A stretch of 64,000 nt of DNA from Brachypterus glaber (lineage: Eukaryota; Arthropoda; Insecta; Coleoptera; Kateretidae). Position 1 is the first letter of the stretch; each line of letters begins with the position of its first letter. The stretch is from assembly GCA_958510825.1 (NCBI GenBank), contig OY294048.1, forward strand, positions 25,748,300 through 25,812,299, in the 5' to 3' direction. Below are positions 9,696 to 19,440 of the stretch, piece after piece. The position numbers and the translations under genes are program-made. The notes beneath the pieces were generated by a model. The model had not been told where the DNA came from. It did no database searches and worked only from the letters and a program-made list of their open reading frames with translations.

Positions 9696-10200
9696 TTAAG
9701 ATACCAATGCCTGCATTGTAACTGGCAATTTAGTAAAAATTTGCGTTCTTGCCGGTATAGTTATCCTGTAATTGAATGGTTTAGTTAATGTTTTGTTTAA
9801 TGTATTGTTATTATTGTTAGTACGTGCTTTATTACTTATTTTATAATTTATTGCTTCATTGAGTATGAGCGGTATTTTAGTATATTTCGTAAATATACAT
9901 TTCTTTTCTAAATCTATTTTTGCATTTAACTGACGTAACAAATCTAAACCTATTAATCCTTCATATTTATTATTAAAATTAAATAAATAAAACTTATGTA
10001 TTTCATTTGTTTTGAATATATTGAATAATTGTATTTCCATGACTTCGTGATGATAACTTATATTATGTGCAGTTTCTATATTAAATGGTTCATTATATAT
10101 ATATATATTTTTTATAAAATTTATGCGCGAGATTAGGATTCATTAAGCCGTATCTATTAAAAATTTTGCGTTCAATTCTTTTATTAAAATATAAGGTAAA
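9696..10200 (-). pseudogene. Aspartic protease of the gypsy pol
   Basis: The upstream part (about 10200-10140) reads IKELNAKFLIDTA and then a stop; LIDTG is the expected active site, so it is damaged here. The frame 10040-9696 has YEGLIGLDLLRQLNAKIDLE, the flap and C-terminal helix motif (GLIGLDLL) of errantivirus proteases. An Asn-rich linker toward RT follows. Confidence 0.75.
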
Positions 10201-10259
10201 GTTTTTGTTAATTTATTTAATTGTGTTATTTCCGTTTGTGTTGAACTAGTTACTTTATT

Positions 10260-10900
10260 TGAGTTTGATCGCGAGTGAAGGGAAAATTTGGTTTCTGAGT
10301 TTTTCGTTGTTCATTTTTTTGATATTCATTTCTTTGATAATCATTATTATTTTTATTTAAATTATAAACTTCTTCTGCTATAAATTTAGGATTTTGATTA
10401 TTAGTGGTTCTTGGTTCAAAATAATTACGAGGGTTGCGTGGGAAATTTTGATTTATGCGCGTATTACCCGAGGATGTTTATGTTTGTTTTTTTCTTTGGA
10501 AAAATTGTGGTTTATTAATTTGTGGAAAAGTTTGTCTTGGATTATAATATGGTTGAAAGTTTTGTCTTGGAAATTGAAAGTTTTGTGGTTTCGTAAAATT
10601 AAAGGGTTGCTGAAATTTAAAGGGTTGTTTAAATATATTTGGGGTTTGTTGAAAAAATGGTTTTTGTTGAAATTGATTAAAATTAAAGGGTTTAAATGGT
10701 TTATCGACTGTATTTATAAATGAAGTATTTGGGGTTATTCTTTCAGTTAATTTGTGATTAAAATTATTTAAATTATTATCCTTTTTTACGCATAGAGAAA
10801 ATTTTCTTCCTTAAGTACTAATGCCATTGCTTTTTCTAATGTTTCAGGGTTTCTTAATCTTACGTTACTCTGTAATTGTCCTGTTAAATTTCTAATAAAG
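10260..10900 (-). pseudogene. Gag C-terminal Phe/Asn/Gln/Pro-rich nucleic-acid-binding region
   Basis: On the minus strand this codes repeated short segments such as PFNFNQFQQKPFF, FKQPFKFQQPF and FPRNPRNYFEPR, with no CCHC zinc knuckle. Errantivirus Gags characteristically lack a knuckle and have a basic or aromatic-rich tail instead. At least one stop interrupts it. The T- and G-rich plus-strand frame over 10394-10723 is only its shadow. Confidence 0.65.
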
Positions 10901-10933
10901 GTTTTTAATGTCAAATTTTCATATTCCTGCATT

Positions 10934-11350
10934 TTAATAAGTTGCAGCTAAAGGTATGTCTTCTAAGTTTAATTTTGACAATACTAAACTTCTCATATCT
11001 TGCAATCTAATTCCAAAATTATAAGGGGTTTCAAATTTATTAGGGGTTAATACATACAATTCTTGAACAAGACAATCTAGATTTCGTTGATCTCCAAAAC
11101 TTAATTGTAATATATTTTTAACTTCATCCCAAGTATGCAAATTGACACGTGAACCTATCAAATTTAATGCTCTACCTTGTAATTTACTTATTAGCGCTTT
11201 TAGAATAAAACCATTTAATTGATTGTCCTCAGGGTCAGAAAACAATTCTATGAAATTTTCACAGTTATTAATAAATATATTTAAAGTATGTGAATTACCA
11301 TACGGTGTTATAGTATCTAAGTGCAGTTTTAATAATTGATAATTTGCCAT
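10934..11350 (-). pseudogene. Gag capsid region of the gypsy element
   Basis: It starts at an ATG (11350) about 680 bp inside the 5' LTR. The protein (138 aa) has IFINNCENFIELF, LQGRALNLIGSRVNLHTWDEVKNILQLSFGDQRNLDCLVQELYVL and FGIRLQDMRSLVLSKL, matching the capsid-like part of gypsy/17.6 Gag. A frameshift near 10934 separates it from the remainder of Gag (10900-10800: further helical region, then the FNQP-rich tail). Confidence 0.85.
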
Positions 11351-11504
11351 GTTTACGAAATGTACAGTAAAAATTTACAATAGGGGAAACTATTTTAATG
11401 TAAAACTTATTTTAATATGATGATGAATACTTAATAATAATAAAATGCTAAAGAATAATGTTATTAATAGTAAAAATACTTTTATGTTTATGACTACTTC
11501 AATA

Positions 11505-11510
<6 letters not shown>

Positions 11511-11537
<27 letters not shown>
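11511..11537. repeat. (TA)n microsatellite in the gypsy leader
   Basis: About 13 TA units lie in the 5' untranslated leader between the LTR and gag. Confidence 0.9.
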
Positions 11538-11543
<6 letters not shown>

Positions 11544-12015
11544 AAATGTTATAAGAAATATAACATTTTATAAATATATTCTTATATTTTAAAACTTATT
11601 AAACTTATATTTCTTTTCTTAATATTAATATTTAATACGTATTATGCTCAGTATTTCTTATTAATTACTTATTTCTTTCAAGTTTTTACTTAATTAATTC
11701 AAAAAAACAGTTCAATAACTTACAATAATTGATTGAAGAACATACTTGTTGTAATTTTCATCTACAACGTTTCTGCTACTCTGTGTTACTTGAATATCTA
11801 GAGGTTGGCGATGCTTGTCCTGTTACCCGTACGTGAAATCTGTGAATTTTGGTCCTAATAGTCTTCCAAAAAATGTCGGCGATGCTTGTCCAGTTTTCTT
11901 TGGGATTGACTTGACTTGTCGAATTATTTCTCCAAACTTCAGAAGATACTTGCTTCAGTTTTCTTCCAGTTTATTTTGAAAAATTTAAATATCAGGGATT
12001 TTTCAAAACGAAAGA

Positions 12016-12034
12016 TCCGAACGACTGCGCCAGT
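12016..12034 (-). promoter_or_regulatory. Probable tRNA primer-binding site
   Basis: On the minus strand the last T of the 5' LTR is followed by GGCGCAGTCGTTCGGATC. TGGCGCAGTCG fits the primer-binding sequence of 17.6/297-type elements, which use a serine tRNA. The tRNA identity is from memory and not checked. Confidence 0.65.
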
Positions 12035-12367
12035 TAAGTTGGGAGCTTAACCAACTCTTTTTTTTTAAAGGAGTTGTTTTATTTTTGTAGGTTCCTCTGA
12101 TTTTTCAAAGAGAATTGACAGTTGCAACCATTTATTCACTTTAAGATTTCACAAGTACTACATCTATCACTACTAACTAAATGTTATAATATATATTGAA
12201 TTTTACATGCTAAAGACTAAAATATAATTAATTTCTCTGGTCAGTTCAGTTTCCTTATATACTCTTTGTCAAGGAACAATCTGAAAATGACTTTTTCTAG
12301 AAAACAATAATAAATGAATTACGTCTAATTTATACATAAGATTCCATGTTATTAAGGTAACATAACT
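12034..12367 (-). repeat. 5' LTR of the gypsy element
   Basis: Partner of 3578-3895. It runs AGTTAAG to CATAACT and is followed by AGCG. It should hold the element's promoter and polyadenylation signals; I cannot place them securely. Confidence 0.95.
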
Positions 12368-12371
12368 AGCG

Positions 12372-12745
12372 AAAATAGTTTCTGTAAAAAATAGAGAAAA
12401 AAGTAGCGAAAATATTTCTTCTAAAAAATAAGGAGAAAAAATATATATTTTTAAAAAACAACAAAAAAATGTAGCGAAAAATATTTTCTGTATAAGACAG
12501 AAAAAAGGTAGCGAAAAAATTCTCTGTAAAAAACAGAAAAATGTAGCGAAAATATTTTTTTCTAAAAACAACAAAAAAATGTAGCGAAAAATATTTTCTG
12601 TAAAAGACAGAAAAAAAGGTAGCGATAATATTCTCTGTAAAAAAACAAAAAAATGTAGCGAAAATATTTTTTTTTGTAAAAAACAAAAAAAAATGTAGCG
12701 AAAAATATTTTCTGTAAAAAACAGAAAAATGTAATGAGGATTTCC
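12372..12745. repeat. Short AT-rich tandem repeat array, right part
   Basis: Units of about 40-45 bp with the core AAAAATGTAGCGAAAAATATT alternating with TTCTGTAAAAAACAGAAA. It continues the array at 3310-3577 across the gypsy insertion. Long minus-strand frames rich in Phe and Ile here are repeat artefacts. Confidence 0.85.
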
Positions 12746-13900
12746 TCTGCCTAAAATATTAAACTTCAGAGGACACCCGGAATTTCCCTCAAAGCACGTA
12801 TAAGGCGGAACTTCAAATTACAATGCTAAATAAATTTAAACTAAATTGTTCTTTTTACAGCTTTTTCAAATATAAAAATACGGTAAAAAACTCTGGATTT
12901 ACTGATAAGTCGAAATGTATAAATTTTATTAAAACTAAATTTTGTGTACTTAAGTAAGATAAGTGCATTGGTCCAAAATTTTTCCGTAATCAAATATTTG
13001 CTTCAGTTAAAGATTTTAACACAAAATTTGCAAAAATAGACTAATAAAAAATAAGATTATTTATTAAACAATATTTTTCTGGCAAATATTTTTATTCAAA
13101 ATGCGAAAATGTTCAGGTATCTCCAATAATAGAATGATTAAAAATGCAAAAATAAATAAATAAAAATATAATTTTGTCTTTCTTACCTAGCTTAATCGTA
13201 GGATTATGAAACAAAACTATTATTTTTAACGCGAAATAAGGCAAAATAGTATGTATTCAAAAGTACGTAATACAATTGAAACTTTAGAATTTTACAATAT
13301 AATGACGCGAAAATTTTTGAATTATTTAACTTTACAATTTTACAATATAATAAAGCGAAAAATTTGAATTTCATAAAAACAATCTATATGTACGTAATAC
13401 CTATATTTATCAAAAGTACGTGATACTCTTGATTTTTGAATTTTTCCGCACTATACAGTCTAGTAAAAGGTGAAAAACAATTGAATTTAATTAAAAAACA
13501 AACAATAACCTAAATTTTAAACGAAAGTACAAAATGGCGAAAAATGCCGCGAAAAAAATGAAACTTTTCCAAAAGAACAAAAATTCCGAGTTATCCTTGG
13601 CTCGAAGACCAAATGTTAACCGCTGGGGTGTTTTATCGAAGGACCTTTGTGACGTGAGGCAAAAGGGAATTACTTGTATTGTTCCAGGTGTCTTCTTGTA
13701 CTTGGGCCCAAGATGATGTTTCCTCGGAGAAATGGCGTAAGCCCTATTTGCAACTCGTTCTACGCGAAATGTTATTTATTGGATGTATTTTTCATAGCGT
13801 AATTCATTACGAATAACTATTGTTATTTTTGTTCTTTGGAAGCGATAGTGGCTTATATTTGTCCGCATAAGGGACTTATCAAAATCTACTATATATAGGA
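12746..13900. other. AT-rich stretch, no gene recognised
   Basis: It contains no convincing coding sequence. A 60-codon plus-strand frame at 13534-13716 is Lys-rich at the start and resembles nothing I know. The first 100 bases could hold the lost LTR/leader of the BEL/Pao element, but no matching LTR partner is visible. Confidence 0.5.
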
Positions 13901-13919
13901 TGAAAACTAAACGCCGTGT

Positions 13920-14335
13920 ATGGTTTTGCTTTCCCATTTTAAAAATTTTCAAATTTTCGGAAAGCCTTGTATTCGTGCAAAAATTTTCAAATTTTTTTTT
14001 TTGCGTATTTTTGCGTTTTATGACTTTTTATGTCGATATAAATCAATTTCAAGCAAAAAAAAATGTGGCTCGGTTGGTTGGTCGATCGGTCTGTCCGGGA
14101 AATCTTGTGGGCACGATAACTTTTAACTTTAAGTTAGAGACTTGAAATTTGGCATACAGGTAAGTTACCAAAAGTTCTCGCTCGGGATTGTTTTAGGTGA
14201 ACATTGGGGTGCGGTAAGGGGGCAAATGGGCAAAAATACATTTTTTTTTTAATTTAAAAAATGCTATATAGGGGTTTTTGAGGTTGCTGAAATTGAATCT
14301 GATAATAATTTTTTTTTTAACTCCACCCCCAAGGG
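13920..14335 (+). repeat. Dispersed noncoding repeat, copy 1
   Basis: The block from TTTGCTTTCCCATTTT to CTCCACCCCCAAGGGG recurs at 14695-15085 with about 85-90% identity by eye. It includes the CGGTCTGTCCGGGAAATCTT and GACTTGAAATTTGGCATACA segments. There is no coding capacity; it is probably part of a non-autonomous element. Confidence 0.8.
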
Positions 14336-14474
14336 GAAATGTTTTAAAGGAAACTAGTCATGCCCTAAACTCGGACCCAGCAACCATATCATGTAAAACT
14401 GTTTGATGGTTTCTGCAAAATAATTTATTTTTTTAATTTAATCTTTATTTCTGAAAAATAAAATAAAATAATAA

Positions 14475-14615
14475 TGCGCAGTAATGGTTTTCGCGGTAAA
14501 ATCCATGCGCGGTATTTTTTTTTCGCGGTAATGGCTTTCGCGGTAGAGTCTATGCGCGGTAAAGTCCGTGCGCGGTAAAGTCCATGCGCGGTAACGGTGT
14601 TGCGGTAATGGAATG
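14475..14615. repeat. Short tandem repeat with ATGCGCGGTAA core
   Basis: Several irregular copies of a ~20-bp unit (ATGCGCGGTAAAGTCC and variants, interspersed with TTCGCGGTAATGG) stand out as CG-rich in an AT-rich surrounding. Confidence 0.75.
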
Positions 14616-14694
14616 CGCTGTACAGACCTCTACCCGTTTGAAAAAAAAGGTTTTTTCACTTTTTGTTGTTGTTTTTCCACTTTTTGGCTTGTTG

Positions 14695-15085
14695 CTTTTT
14701 GCTTTCCCATTTTGCAAATTTTCAAAATTTCGTAAAGCCTTGTATTCGTGCAAAAATTTTCAATTTTTTTTTTGCGTATTTTTGCGTTTTATGACGTTTT
14801 ATGTCGATATAATCAATTTCAAGCAAAAAAAAATTGTCGGTCGGTCGATCGGTCTGTCCGGGAAATCTTGTGGACACGATAACTTAAGAACGCTTTAAAT
14901 TAGAGACTTGAAATTTGGCATACAGGTATGTTACCAAAAGTTCTCTCTCGGGATTGTTTTTGGTGAACATTGGGGTGCGGCAAAAATACATTTTTTTTAG
15001 AAAAAATTTAAAATTGCTATATAGGGGTTTTTGAGGTTGCTGAAATTGAATCTGATAATATATTTTTTAACTCCACCCCCAAGGG
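14695..15085 (+). repeat. Dispersed noncoding repeat, copy 2
   Basis: Direct repeat of 13920-14335, offset by about 770 bp. The spacer between them (14340-14690) holds short GCGCGGTAA-type tandem motifs around 14475-14600. Copy 2 runs straight into the minisatellite at 15085. Confidence 0.8.
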
Positions 15086-15520
15086 GGTGAGGGGGTAAAT
15101 ATTTTAAAATATTTTCAATATTTTCCTCAAAATTGGTATATAGGGACTTTTGGGGTTGACGAATTTGAATCTGATAATAACTTTTTTCTTATTTCACCCC
15201 CTGAGAGGTGGGAGGTAGTTTTTGTGAAAACTGGTGTATTCGAGTTTTTGAGGTTGCTGAAAGTGAATCTGATAATAAAAATATTCTAAATCCCCCTGAG
15301 GGTTGAGGGGTAGTTTTCGTGAAAATTGGTATATTGGGGTTTTTGAGGTTGTTGAAAGGGAATCTGATTATAACAAAATTCTAACTTCACCCCCAAAGGG
15401 GCAGAGGGTAGTTTTCGTGAAAATTGGTATACTAAGGTTTTTATGGTTGCTGAAAGTGAATCTGATAATAAAAAATCCATTTTACGCGCTGAGGTGAAAA
15501 ATGGGAAAGCTCTTTTACTG
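15085..15520 (+). repeat. ~100-bp minisatellite, array 1
   Basis: Four to five units, each with CACCCCC(A/T)AGGGG, GTGAAAATTGGTATA, TTTTTGAGGTTGCTGAA and GAATCTGATAATAA. The array ends in CCATTTTACGCGC and TTTTACTGGGCAGTGTA. Array 2 (26515-26855) ends in the same terminal sequence, so the arrays are pieces of one dispersed element family. Confidence 0.85.
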
Positions 15521-15639
15521 GGCAGTGTATTTTGCAGAATCGTACGTAAATCTATGAACTACACATTCTAGATGAATTTGGCGTTTCAAATAGTAAAAAT
15601 TCCTACAAAAACCGAGTCCAAACTCCTTTATAAAAATTA

Positions 15640-16010
15640 GAATTAGAATTATTTATTGGTATTATTACGCCATCATAAGATATAAAAGTCAATTTACATT
15701 AAATTACATTAAAAATCTATAAATAAATAAATAAGAAATAAAATAATATACAAATACATTAAAAAAATTATACGTAAACAAACAAATAAATAAATACATT
15801 AAAACTAGCTATGGTTATTAATATTAGTAGTATTATCATTTAGATCTTTGACCGAGTAGTACCGTTTTTCTAAAAGAAAGTTTTTTAGTTCTCTTTTAAA
15901 AATTTTAAAAATTTTTCGATAGGGATAATACTTGGCTGGATATCCCAAGTAGATATAGCCATAATCTTCAAAGAAAAAAAAGAATCTCATGTTAAATTTT
16001 TTTCATAATG
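15640..16010 (-). mobile_element. LINE 3' end fragment
   Basis: The minus-strand frame 15990-15805 ends in FKRELKNFLLEKRYYSVKDL, like the C-terminus of Jockey/CR1-type LINE polymerases. It is followed by a 3' UTR and an ATTCTAATTCTAATT-type tail near 15640. Everything upstream is missing, as expected for a 5'-truncated copy. Confidence 0.6.
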
Positions 16011-16487
16011 GCAAAGAATGATAACAGTGTTTTGTGTTTGAATAACGGAGTAATGATTGTAATCATTACTCCGATACTTTGATAATTATCAAAAAGTGAG
16101 ATTTCCAATATTTACTGACAAAAGATATTATTTCCAAATTTCAGACAGTTATCTCCATTAATATGAAAGTTTCTAAATGGGCAAAACAGTGATTGTTAGG
16201 TAACTTTGAATGTATATTTCTGAATAACCATAATATTAAAAAAAATATGCTAACACTTTTAATCACATTTTACTGATTTACAAAAAAGCAACGATGGAAA
16301 TGTTACCTTTCATTCGAAAACTCCTTAAATATTTTGTATAGACCAAGAATACCTATACTTAAAATGAAGAAAGGGACTCAAATCTATTTAAAACAAGTAA
16401 ACCAAATTCGGAAAGACATCTACAAGACAACGGACATATAATAAAAATTCACCTTGCAATATACGCTACAGCAACCACAGCACAGTG

Positions 16488-17130
16488 GTCCCAGAAAAAA
16501 AAAGTGATAAAAGTCTGCTTTTTTGTATAGGGCCATTTTTTGCACCGCTGATTACGAAAAAAATAATGAAAAGATTGAAAAAAAAAGTTTTTGTGACATT
16601 AGGGTGCTTCAGAATTATTGAAAATTGTCCGACTTAGCTCGAATTTGGCATAAAGGCTTCTTTTGATAATATTAGTACAGACCAATACCCAAAAACTTAA
16701 AATTCAAAATGGCGGAATAAATATGGCCGATTTCTTTTTAAAATTTTGCCAAATATAACGAAAATAAGGCACAAAAAAACTGAGGGTACAACCCAATCTG
16801 TTATGGGTTATTTTTCTATTTTCCTATACTACTAATTACTGTAAAAATTTGTTGATTTTCTACTGGCGTTTTTTTTTTTTTTTTAAATTGGCAAAATATG
16901 AGTATTTTTTTTATTCTATTCATATATTAAACAAAATTACCCTAAAATAATTACAGATTTACAAAGAAAAACCATTTAGTCCCATATAATATAAATTATA
17001 TTATAATTTATTTTGAATATTTAAGAAAGAAAAATCGTAATAGAAAATATCCAAACTGGTCCCAGAAAAAAAAGTTACACAAGTCAGTTTTTTTTACATA
17101 GGGTTATTTTTTGCACCGCTGCACAGTGAG
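16488..17130 (+). repeat. Direct repeats around an ATGGCGGAATAAATATGGCC-containing segment
   Basis: The motif GGTCCCAGAAAAAAAAAGT and TTTTTTGCACCGCTG occurs at 16488-16552 and again at 17054-17123. The intervening part around 16610-16740 (GAATTTGGCATAAAGG, TTCAAAATGGCGGAATAAAT) recurs at 25090-25280. No coding capacity was seen. Confidence 0.7.
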
Positions 17131-17732
17131 CTACAAGCATTTATAAGATTTAACAAATATGTACGCATAGTGAATAGCATATTTAGGTACTCTTAAGTGT
17201 TCAGAATAAACATTTGTTTACCGTTAAATCATTCATTTTCCCTTTTGGACATAATCGTAACATTTCTTCAGGAGGGTTTGAGGAATACTAAATTCATCCT
17301 GCAAGATTTAAGTTAGTTTTTAGGTTAATTTTAACGGTTGGATGTGCAAATATAGTTTAAAATGTTTACTTTGATAGTCTACCTTTAGATTCAAGAAGTA
17401 AATAAAACTTTTTTTTAATACAATGTTCCTCATAATTACGAAATCGCGATAGAATCGAACGATCGGTCTACATCACATTTTTAAATTGGATTAAAAGTAT
17501 TTTATTCGTTTTCTACACCTTTTCTTACCCCGAAACCAATTTTATTTTTTTTAGTTAGCCCCTGGTTTGGTTCATGGGCATTTTTGAAGTTGGGTTGGAA
17601 GAAAAAAGCCGAATTACGTTTTTTTTAAATAAAAAATGTATTTGAAATTCAATTAATTTCATATTTGGACACAAACTTCTTCCTGTTTTTCGCAAATTAA
17701 AACATGTAAAAAATAAATAATAGTTTTACCAG

Positions 17733-18225
17733 TAGAGGGCGCCATTGTCGATTTTTGGCCAAAAATTGCCCTTTTTTAAACTAAAAAAACTCGAATAAGC
17801 ATGGCTACCTAGAAAAAGTGAATACGGTGCAGGATAGCCCAAAACTTCCCCTTTATGGGCTATTTAGATCTCGCTCGGAACGCGGGTCGTTTTTCGAAAA
17901 AATGCAATTTAATTAAGGTCTGCAGCTACGGTCACAGGACACTGAAGTTGAAATATTTTTTGAAATAGAAGACTTTTCTTGCAGATATTTAATGGGTATG
18001 TTATCTTTAATGAAGTTTTTCAATAAAAACTTACCAGTAGAGGGCGCTATTCTCAATTTTCGGCTAAAAATTGCACTTTTTTAAACTAAGAAAACTCGAA
18101 TAAGCATGGCTACCTAGAAAAAGTGAATACGGTGCAGGATAGCCCAAAACTTCCCCTTTATGGGCTATTTAGATCTCGCTCGGAACGCGAGTCGTTTTTC
18201 AAAAAAATGCAATTTAAGTAAGGTC
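17733..18225 (+). repeat. ~300-bp tandem duplication in the left palindrome arm
   Basis: CCAGTAGAGGGCGC through ATCTCGCTCGGAACGCG occurs twice, at about 17733-17900 and 18030-18205. The right arm has a single inverted counterpart (23590-23760), so the duplication arose after the hairpin formed or was lost on the other side. Confidence 0.85.
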
Positions 18226-19440
18226 TTAAAAATAAATAAGAGGTTATATAGAGGTCATAAAGAGTACATTTAAAGGTCATAAAGTTACCCTGTAGTTAAA
18301 CTATGTTTTCTCATTTAATTTTACTTAAACCAACTAAAAAACTTTATTTTACCTAAAATACATAAAAAAGCTTAAAAGACTGTTACTTTCTCATAAAGAA
18401 AGTATTGGAATAGAAATTAAAAATATTTTTTTTTGCCTAATTTGTTTCTCAAAACGTCTGGAAAAATCTTCTATTAAAATAAAATCACAAAAAATATTAA
18501 TTAATTGATTGATTAATTTTACTTTTTTGAGAAAGTATTCTCGCTCATTGGGGAACGTTCAAGTATTACGTAACGCTCCTAGGTTTGGATTTCTAGGTGG
18601 GGGTCATTTTGGAGTGTTACGCCCATCTTAATGGTATAGGAAAATAGCGTTACAGGGGGGGGTCCAAAATGATCAAAATTTGCGTTACGTAATACTTGAA
18701 CGTTCCCTTGTTAAAATATAAACAAAAAAAAAATAAACACTTATTAGTTAGTTGGGTCGTTTGGTATCTTTAGATTTTATAATATTACTGACATCTTCAG
18801 TAAGAGAATTTAAAAGAAATACTCCCTGTATGTTTCTTGGTTTATATGGTCCACATGTTTCATCGTGTACTGGCATTTGGTTTCGACTTTTTTAAAAATG
18901 TATCATTTTAAATTAAAAACACCGATAAATACACTATAAAACATTGATATTTGTTGTGTAAATAAATGTCAACTGCAAGGCTACTTGATTTAATAAAATT
19001 TATTTTTATTATAATTTTTAAAGTATTTACAAGTAACGAACTTAAAAAAAAATAATTAAAAAAAAACGCTAAAGATTGAAAAAAATCTTTTTGCTTATAT
19101 TTTTACAAAAAAATGACAACGTGCGTTTTTATTAAATTAAACATTTTTTTATGTATTTAAGGTAAAATTAAGTTTTTAAATTGGTTTAAGTAAAATGAAA
19201 TGAGAAAACATAATTAAACTCATGGGTAGCTTTATAACCTTTAAATGTACTCTTTATGACCTCTATATAACCTCTTATTTATTTTCTTAAGTTTTTATTG
19301 AAAAACTTTGGTAAAGATAACATACCCATTCAATTTTTGCATCAAAAGTCTTATATTTCAAGAAATATTTTAATTTTAGTGCCATGTGACCGTAGCTGCT
19401 GACCTTACTTAAGTTGCATTTTTTTGAAAAACGACTCGCG
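18180..19440. repeat. Secondary inverted repeat in the left arm
   Basis: AAGAGGTTATATAGAGGTCA at 18238 is the reverse complement of TGACCTCTATATAACCTCTT at 19258. Matching continues outward to GACTCGC/GCGAGTC-like ends (18188 and 19432). The MITE at 18551-18707 lies in its loop. Confidence 0.8.
18551..18707. mobile_element. MITE with 26-bp terminal inverted repeats
   Basis: GGGAACGTTCAAGTATTACG at the left is matched by CGTAATACTTGAACGTTCCC at the right. Length is 157 bp, flanked by TTG on both sides (18548-18550, 18708-18710), a possible 3-bp target duplication as in Harbinger-type elements. The internal sequence includes a G-run. There is no coding. Confidence 0.85.

Larger units (their letters stand above)
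3578..12367 (-). mobile_element. Errantivirus-like Ty3/gypsy LTR retrotransposon (about 8.8 kb)
   Basis: The element is bounded by two direct LTRs (318 and 334 bp) that begin AGTTA and end TAACT, as in Drosophila gypsy-type elements, and by AGCG duplications. Coding is on the minus strand, so the 5' LTR is on the right. Order: 5' LTR, primer-binding site, leader with a (TA)n tract, gag, protease, RT, RNase H, a TARG1-like macrodomain, linker, integrase, env with furin site and C-terminal membrane anchor, polypurine tract, 3' LTR. Many frames are interrupted by single indels, often at homopolymers, so this copy is defective unless they are sequencing errors. The LTRs differ by roughly nine substitutions plus a few indels by eye, so the insertion is not very recent. 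Confidence 0.95.

Noticed and set aside
10394..10723. Plus-strand 109-codon Trp-rich frame
   Set aside because: Antisense shadow of the FNQP-rich Gag tail of the gypsy element.
12269..12686. Two minus-strand frames rich in Phe and Ile (FFTENIFATFF repeated)
   Set aside because: Product of the AT-rich tandem array; no family resemblance and no conservation of anything but the repeat.
13534..13716. 60-codon plus-strand frame starting MAKNAAKKMKLFQKNKNSE
   Set aside because: No recognised domain, splice context or neighbouring support; length is within chance expectation.
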